A stretch of DNA of 37,262 bases, from assembly GCA_964638865.1 (NCBI GenBank), contig CAZXBG010000013.1:1-37262 (forward strand), read 5' to 3'. The position numbers and the translations under genes were made by a program. Below are positions 32,139-37,262 of this stretch, one piece after another. Each line of letters starts with the position of its first letter. The stretch's first letter is position 1. This DNA comes from UBA7236 sp964638865. Its GTDB lineage: Bacteria; Bacteroidota; Bacteroidia; Chitinophagales; BACL12. Under the pieces are notes generated by a model. That model made no database searches. It had not been told where the DNA came from and was given only the letters and a program-made list of their open reading frames with translations.

Positions 32139-34133
32139 TCATTCTGTTTTGGTTATCATAAATTCAACTCTCTGATTTATCTGTCTTCCTGCAGGTGTCT
32201 TATTATCGGCTATAGGAATTGATTTCCCTAAACCTTTGTAGGTTAATCTAGTCGCCGGAATTCCTTTAGAAATAAAGTAATCCATAACCGACTTAGCTCT
32301 TTTTGAGGATAGCGTAATACAATAATTATCATCGCATAAACTATTTGTGTGCCCTCTAATCTCTATTTCCACACCAGGATTTTGTTTTAAGAACTTAACT
32401 ACTTTATTGAGTTCCACAAATGAAGTGTCTTCCAACACACTGCTGTTGATCCCAAATAAAATGTTTCTCATTTCAATTATCACTCCGGTCTGTTTTGGGA
32501 TTAAAGTGAAATTTTGCACTATTTCACTGAAACTGGCAAGTGCCTTAATAATCAGGGAGGAATCTGCAGTATAATAACCATCAGCGCTGATTATTACGTT
32601 ATAGCTGTCCGATTGGGGTAAAATAACAGCATATCCGTCGGATGGAGAGGTATTTGAGCTACCTCTCACAGTGCTGTCGCTCATTCCGGAATAAACAATT
32701 TTTGCAGCAATTGTAGCACCTGTAATTCTATCGCTTACAATACCTTTCAGCCATAAAATGTTATCTGGTTTTGCTATTGGAGGAAGTTTTATTCTGAATA
32801 TATCGAGATTTGATCCTCCGGTGTTTCCGGTTGAGAAATAAGCATATTCACCCTGCGCATCTATGGTGTAATATGCTTCCCATTCAGGAGTATTAACATT
32901 TTTCCCTAAATTGAGAGGTTCGCTCCAATTGGTCCAGCTGTTATCAAGGCGACGACTCATATAAATATCCTGAAAACCATATCCGGGAAAACCGGTGGAA
33001 GAAAAAAAGAGGGTTTTTCCATCAGCGGCTAAAAAGGGAGTCATCTCATTGCCTGCAGTATTGAGGTTCTTTCCTAAATTGACAGGTTTTGAAAAATTTC
33101 CATTTGGGAGAAGAAAACTCACATATAGATCAAGCAATCCGTATCCATCAAGCGTTTCAGACGACATAATTAAAGTTGTGCCATCTACAGCCAAGGTAAA
33201 TTCGTTGTATTGGTTGAGGTTCTTGAAACCATTTACCTTAATACCAACCGGTGTCGACCAACCGCCTTTTGTTTTGTAAGTTAAAGAAACGCCGGGATCT
33301 TCAGCCAGCGGATCTGCATAATCGCTGCCTACGAGGGCTGTGTTTCCATCGGGAGATATGGAACAAAGAAAATTGTGGTTGTTGTTATTTAGTGGAGGGC
33401 CGATATTGATTGCACGTTCCCACTGGGCTTCGGAGTATGTTGATACCCAGATATCATCATTTTTTTTATCACCGGTATTTTCGGGGTGCAATTTTCGGTC
33501 GAAATAAAGGGTCTTACCATCAGGAGCTATTATAGGATATACCTCATCAAATCCGGAGTTGACAGTTGGCCCTAATGATTCGGCTTTAAAATTCAGACTA
33601 TCCGTTAATTCATTCAGTTCAATTTTTAATGCCGATTCCCCTTCTGTAATTCCAATTGCATCAATCTGATAGGTATTGAGGGATTCAGGCTTTTCCATTA
33701 CCAATTTTAAACCTTTTACAACATTATTATTTTCCTTTAATGCAAGTACAAATAATCTTCCTCCACCAATTTTTGTTTCACCGGTCCTTTTATAGACTAA
33801 TTTTTCGTTATGTTTTTCATCATAAACATAAATACTTTGAATATGACCTGAATTACTATTTTCAACTACAGCAATTTGTTTTGCTACAATTGCAAGAGGG
33901 AAGGAGACTTCAATAAATTCGGTGTTTCTTAGATCAGAATATTCCGGTGACCAGGCGCAGGTAGTATGCCCGGGATTAGGATATTTACTGGGTTTTCCTA
34001 TCGCTTGTTTTGCAGAAAATGCCTTTTCGCTTTTTTGGGATGAGTAAGAGACAACAGAATCAGCCCAAACTATTACCTGAGTTTTCGCATCAGCTAAAAC
34101 AAAAACGAACAGCAGAATCCAAAATCCCTTCAT
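32139..34133 (-). CDS. OmpA-family protein: discoidin-like domain, PD40 propeller, CRD, OmpA domain (copy B)
   Basis: 664 residues. Signal peptide to about 'ADAKTQ'. Residues about 22-165 form a galactose-binding/discoidin-like sandwich ('SAKQAIGKPSKYP', 'CAWSP', 'FIEVSFPLAIVAKQIAVVE', 'IQSIYVYDEKHNEKLVY'). PD40/WD40-like beta-propeller repeats follow (about 190-450; 'PIIAPDGKTLYFDRK', 'FLAADGKTLFFSS..FPGYG.QDIYMS'), then a carboxypeptidase-regulatory-like domain (about 465-545). The C-terminal OmpA domain (about 555-664: 'NPGVEIEIRGHTNS', 'LSSKRAKSVMDYF', 'QRVEFMI') binds peptidoglycan. The gene lies 19 bases after its paralogue at 34153. The propeller, CRD and OmpA order resembles PorE of the T9SS; the equivalence is inferred. 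Confidence 0.92.
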   Translation of the reverse strand: MKGFWILLFVFVLADAKTQVIVWADSVVSYSSQKSEKAFSAKQAIGKPSKYPNPGHTTCAWSPEYSDLRNTEFIEVSFPLAIVAKQIAVVENSNSGHIQSIYVYDEKHNEKLVYKRTGETKIGGGRLFVLALKENNNVVKGLKLVMEKPESLNTYQIDAIGITEGESALKIELNELTDSLNFKAESLGPTVNSGFDEVYPIIAPDGKTLYFDRKLHPENTGDKKNDDIWVSTYSEAQWERAINIGPPLNNNNHNFLCSISPDGNTALVGSDYADPLAEDPGVSLTYKTKGGWSTPVGIKVNGFKNLNQYNEFTLAVDGTTLIMSSETLDGYGLLDLYVSFLLPNGNFSKPVNLGKNLNTAGNEMTPFLAADGKTLFFSSTGFPGYGFQDIYMSRRLDNSWTNWSEPLNLGKNVNTPEWEAYYTIDAQGEYAYFSTGNTGGSNLDIFRIKLPPIAKPDNILWLKGIVSDRITGATIAAKIVYSGMSDSTVRGSSNTSPSDGYAVILPQSDSYNVIISADGYYTADSSLIIKALASFSEIVQNFTLIPKQTGVIIEMRNILFGINSSVLEDTSFVELNKVVKFLKQNPGVEIEIRGHTNSLCDDNYCITLSSKRAKSVMDYFISKGIPATRLTYKGLGKSIPIADNKTPAGRQINQRVEFMITKTE

Positions 34134-34152
34134 TGCCTGTAATGTAGCAATT

Positions 34153-36270
34153 TTATTTGAATGTGATTTCTACCCTTTGGTTGCGTTTTCTTCCTTCCGG
34201 AGTATCATTTGAGTCAATGGGTTCTTTGGAACCATAACCAAATGTAGAAATTCGATTCCCATCTATTCCTTTACCAATGAGGTATTCACGCACTGCATTG
34301 GCTCTGTTTAGACTAAGTTTTTCACAATAGGTTTCAGTACATAATCCATTAGTATGTCCACCAATTTCTATTTTACTGCCCGGATTTGCTTTTAAAAAAT
34401 CATATAATCTGTTCATTTCCTCAAACGACTCAAATTTTATTACCGATTTATTGGCATCAAAATACACATTATCTAAAATGATTTTTTCACCTTTTCTCAA
34501 TGGTGTAATTCTGAAATCGACACGTTTTACTTTTTGAGTCCTGAAATCTTCAATATTAATCGTAGTTTCCAAAGGCAAATAACCCTCCCGAATTACAGTT
34601 ACCTTATAATTTACGCTATCGGTTACCTTTAATCTATAATTATTGTTGAGGGTGGATAATACAACCACATCTGTTTCATAATCCGTTAAAATGAAGGTTA
34701 AATCGGCATTGATAGGAATATCTGTGGTTGCGTCATATACGGTTCCAAACAACAAAATTTCATTGCTGAGTGAGACTGTAAGTTCTTCTTTACCGGGAAC
34801 AAATATTTCTTCCTCAAAAAGGATCAATTCTTCATCTGTAATAGTAACATTATCTATCACCATATCCGCTAACAAAGAATCTTTTGCTTCCACAACTTCT
34901 TTTAAGGGAATTCTTAAGATATCTGCATTAAGCATGTCGCTTCCGGTAGAAGAAAAATAGGCATAATCGGCTGTATCGGGAAAGGAAAAATAGGCTTCAA
35001 ACCCTTTTGTATTTACAAAAGAACCTAAATTTTCCGGTTTGGACCAATTTTTCCAAGTTTCGTCCAAACGAACAGAAACGTATACATCCTGGTCGCCATA
35101 ACCAGGCAAACCATTGGAGGAGAAATACATAGTTCTCCCATCCGGGGCTAAAAACGGCGCCATTTCATTGGAGGCAGTATTAATATGCTGACCAATGTTT
35201 ACCGGATCTGTCCATTCAATTTGATTATCGCTAAAACTTACATAAATATCTTTCAAACCCAAACCATCAGCACGTTCCAACGACAACAACATTACGTCTC
35301 TATCGGGGTTCATAAAGTATTCGGCAAAGAAGTTATGGGTGATGATGCCCGGAGTAATAAGATTTTTAGGGAAAACCCAGGAGCCATAACTATTTTTCCA
35401 AGTTTGCGCAATACCCATTCTGGATTCCCCTGTAAATTCATAGGTATTGGCCAAGGTGAGCATGGTGCCGTTTTCCGATAATCCTACTACATAATTATTC
35501 GCTTCGTTATTGAGAGGCCCATCAATATTGACAGCAGTTGACCAATTTGTGCCATCGTAAACGCTTACCCAAATATCGTCGTTCATAATAGAACCCTTAT
35601 TTTCAACGTGATTTTTTCGGGTAAAATACATCGTTTTTCCGTCAGGTGTGACTAATGGCGCAATTTCACTTCCGTAAGAATTTATCACTTCTCCCAGATT
35701 TTGTGATTTGCCTTTAAACACTATTTTATCGGTTGTTGTAATAGAACCTGTAGGTATGGTGCTGGCAGCTTCTGCTATGCCAATAGCATCAATTTGATTG
35801 TAACCATCTATACTTTCGGTGTCCAAAACCAACTTGAGGTCATTCGTGGTAAAGTTAGTGGTAGCTATATTTAGAGAGAAAACGCGTCCTAGTACCCATT
35901 TACGGTCCGAGTCGTTTCTTTCATATACCAAATGTGCAATATTGTATTGATCGTATAAATAAATTGCCTTTATGGAACCGGCATTAAAACTTTCGTTTAT
36001 AACGATTTGTGATACACGAATGCGTTTTTCAAAGCCCACTCTGATATATTCTTCAAAATAATTTTCCGACATAGATGGTGACCATGCACAGCCACAGTCA
36101 CCAAAACTAGGCAATCGTGACGGTGGCCCCAGAACCTGTTTAGCGCTGTAAGATGTGAGATCCAGCTGGGTTGAGTAGGAAATCACCTTACTAGCCCAGG
36201 TAATCTCAGCTGTGGCCGACTGTATAAAAACAGCCATCAGCAGTGCCGGTATGAGTAGTATGCGGTTCAT
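34153..36270 (-). CDS. OmpA-family protein: discoidin-like domain, PD40 propeller, CRD, OmpA domain (copy A)
   Basis: 705 residues; first gene of the tandem pair. Signal peptide ends near 'SATAE'. The four parts follow the same order as in the downstream copy: discoidin-like (about 22-165; 'SAKQVLGPPSRLP', 'CGCAWSPS', 'YIRVGFEKRIRVSQIVINE'), PD40 propeller (about 195-455; 'PLVTPDGKTMYFTRK', 'FLAPDGRTMYFSSNGLPGYG'), an inserted acidic linker (about 460-510) not found in copy B, a carboxypeptidase-regulatory-like domain (about 515-585), and OmpA (about 595-705; 'IGGHTNGLC', 'LSLNRANAVREYL', 'QRVEITFK'). Expected in the periplasm, anchored to peptidoglycan, perhaps bridging to the outer membrane. 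A TAACTTTA box (36303-36296, minus) may be its promoter. Confidence 0.92.
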   Translation of the reverse strand: MNRILLIPALLMAVFIQSATAEITWASKVISYSTQLDLTSYSAKQVLGPPSRLPSFGDCGCAWSPSMSENYFEEYIRVGFEKRIRVSQIVINESFNAGSIKAIYLYDQYNIAHLVYERNDSDRKWVLGRVFSLNIATTNFTTNDLKLVLDTESIDGYNQIDAIGIAEAASTIPTGSITTTDKIVFKGKSQNLGEVINSYGSEIAPLVTPDGKTMYFTRKNHVENKGSIMNDDIWVSVYDGTNWSTAVNIDGPLNNEANNYVVGLSENGTMLTLANTYEFTGESRMGIAQTWKNSYGSWVFPKNLITPGIITHNFFAEYFMNPDRDVMLLSLERADGLGLKDIYVSFSDNQIEWTDPVNIGQHINTASNEMAPFLAPDGRTMYFSSNGLPGYGDQDVYVSVRLDETWKNWSKPENLGSFVNTKGFEAYFSFPDTADYAYFSSTGSDMLNADILRIPLKEVVEAKDSLLADMVIDNVTITDEELILFEEEIFVPGKEELTVSLSNEILLFGTVYDATTDIPINADLTFILTDYETDVVVLSTLNNNYRLKVTDSVNYKVTVIREGYLPLETTINIEDFRTQKVKRVDFRITPLRKGEKIILDNVYFDANKSVIKFESFEEMNRLYDFLKANPGSKIEIGGHTNGLCTETYCEKLSLNRANAVREYLIGKGIDGNRISTFGYGSKEPIDSNDTPEGRKRNQRVEITFK

Positions 36271-36398
36271 ATTGGTATTGAAAATGTAGGTGACGTAAAG
36301 TTAAATTGATGAATTGATGAAAAAAAATACAATATTGCCCATTTTGTAACATACTTACCGGCATTATTTAATTTACTATACAGATATTTGATGCTCCG

Positions 36399-37025
36399 AT
36401 GATCAAAAAAGAAAAAGTTGCCTTTATTCAGAACAAATTAAACGAATTGTTTCCGCATCCTGATGTTCCATTGGTGCATAAAGACGTGTTCACATTGTTA
36501 GTTTCTGTTGTTCTTTCAGCACAGTGCACAGATGAAAGGGTAAATCAAATCACGCCATTACTCTTTAAAACGGCCGATAATCCCTATAAGATGGCAAAAA
36601 TGGATGTGGAGGAGATCAAAGAAATCATTAAGCCGTGTGGATTATCACCGGCAAAATCAAAAGCTTTGCAAAAATTGTCTGAAATTATTGTAAAAAAACA
36701 CAGTGGAAAAGTTCCCGACACTTTTGAAGAACTGGAAGAACTTCCTGGGGTTGGACACAAAACTGCTAGTGTTGTAATGTCGCAGGCCTTCGGTGTTCCT
36801 GCCTTTCCTGTTGACACCCATATTCATCGATTGGCCCATCGTTGGGGTTTAAGCAATGGCAAATCGGTAACTCAAACGGAAAAAGATCTCAAACGATTAT
36901 TTCGGGAACAGACGTGGAATTTATTGCATTTGCAAATTATTTATTTTGGTCGAAAATATTGCCCTGCAAGGGGGCATGATGTTTTGAAATGTCCAATTTG
37001 CAGTGTGATAAAACCAACGAAATAA
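36399..37025 (+). CDS. nth: Endonuclease III (DNA glycosylase/AP lyase), Fe-S loop altered
   Basis: 208 residues. It removes oxidised pyrimidines and cleaves the abasic site in base-excision repair. The helix-hairpin-helix 'LPGVGHKTASVV' carries catalytic Lys121, and 'VDTHIHRL' carries catalytic Asp139. The C-terminal [4Fe-4S] loop is abnormal: only Cys188, Cys198 and Cys201 are found (C-x9-C-x2-C, then the protein ends), whereas classical Nth has C-x6-C-x2-C-x5-C. Cluster-less relatives are known in this superfamily, so activity may still be normal. The frame starts at ATG 36399; an ATG at 36390 is out of frame. It is divergent from the OmpA pair. Confidence 0.93.
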   Translation: MIKKEKVAFIQNKLNELFPHPDVPLVHKDVFTLLVSVVLSAQCTDERVNQITPLLFKTADNPYKMAKMDVEEIKEIIKPCGLSPAKSKALQKLSEIIVKKHSGKVPDTFEELEELPGVGHKTASVVMSQAFGVPAFPVDTHIHRLAHRWGLSNGKSVTQTEKDLKRLFREQTWNLLHLQIIYFGRKYCPARGHDVLKCPICSVIKPTK

Positions 37026-37262
37026 AAAAAAATGTGTTTTTTTCCAAAGGAAACAATGTATTAGATGTTCAGCAACTTACCAGATTCATTACCACTGTAA
37101 TTGCGCGGGCAAATATTTTAGCAATTACTCCGTGCTAAGAAAACAGAATGTTGACAGTGGACGTGCCGCTTGTTTTATACGAAAGAAAGGAATTCAGGTT
37201 CGTAGCATCAGCACAGTTAATGTTTTTCATATATAGCTCTGAAAATTTAAGGGCTTCGATGG
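37026..37262. other. Unassigned right-hand end of the window
   Basis: No recognisable gene. Two opposed frames stay open to the edge: plus from ATG 37148 (38 codons) and minus ending at TAG 37135 (about 42 codons). Neither translation suggests a family, and they cannot both be real. An 8-base inverted repeat (37097-37104 with 37121-37128, 16-base loop) is present. Base composition looks somewhat richer in G+C than the surroundings. A gene edge, decayed gene or mobile-element end are all possible. Confidence 0.3.

Noticed and set aside
32122..32139. Terminator between ilvE and the OmpA-family gene
   Set aside because: The TGATTA/TAATCA stem is only 6 AT-rich pairs with no T tract, too weak to call.
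37135..37262. Partial minus-strand gene at the right edge
   Set aside because: About 42 open codons with no recognisable features, and an opposed plus-strand frame is also open; not enough to call a gene.

Overview
The window looks like a piece of chromosome from a free-living member of the Bacteroidota (Bacteroidetes), probably near the Saprospiria/Chitinophagia-type lineages. The evidence is its AT-rich composition, many secreted proteins with type IX secretion (T9SS) C-terminal sorting domains of both type A (a 'YPNP'-like motif plus a Ser/Thr-rich beta-sandwich) and type B (CHU_C / gliding-motility-associated, 'SPNGDGxND...YNRWG'), DUF5686 and carboxypeptidase-regulatory-like outer-membrane proteins, TAnnTTTG-like promoter elements with short leaders, and few recognisable Shine-Dalgarno sites. 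No rRNA, tRNA, CRISPR array, phage or insertion sequence was found.

Layout. Positions 1-1502 (minus) hold the N-terminal part of an MMPL/RND-type exporter that runs off the left edge. From 1660 to 8522 (plus) there is a small secreted protein followed by three tandem paralogues of a large surface protein. Each has a Cys-containing N-terminal domain that I cannot assign to a named family, then Ig/PKD-like repeats, then a type B sorting domain. After a strong terminator lies the frameshifted C-terminal stump of a fourth copy (8628-8963). From 8996 to 17882 there are four type A T9SS cargoes: an SGNH-hydrolase-like protein, a protein with MopE-like metal-binding repeats, and two M43-like zinc metalloproteases. 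Malate dehydrogenase and a retropepsin-like protein sit among them. The middle (17917-24465) is mostly housekeeping: tilS with a TPR gene, divergent from etfB-etfA, a bifunctional nuclease, a fluoride channel, a CNT nucleoside transporter and a small membrane protein.

From 29745 down to 24466 (minus) lies a compact four-gene run: ECF sigma factor, an anti-sigma-like protein with one membrane helix fused to an outer-membrane beta-barrel, a DUF5686 outer-membrane protein, and a second SGNH-like secreted protein. Next come rdgB with an unknown gene, ilvE, a tandem pair of OmpA-family proteins (discoidin-like domain, PD40 propeller, carboxypeptidase-regulatory-like domain, OmpA domain) and an endonuclease III lacking a normal Fe-S loop. 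The last 240 bases could not be assigned.

How it fits together. Much of the window is cell-envelope and secretome function: seven intact T9SS cargoes in about 16 kb, two peptidoglycan-anchored OmpA proteins whose architecture recalls the T9SS component PorE, and one candidate envelope-sensing sigma-factor operon. No T9SS core gene (porK/L/M/N, sov, porU/V) is present. The best candidates for undescribed biology are the tandem CHU_C family with its unassigned N-terminal domain, and the sigma factor / trans-envelope barrel / DUF5686 / SGNH operon. Functions are inferred by reading the sequence only; no database search was run.
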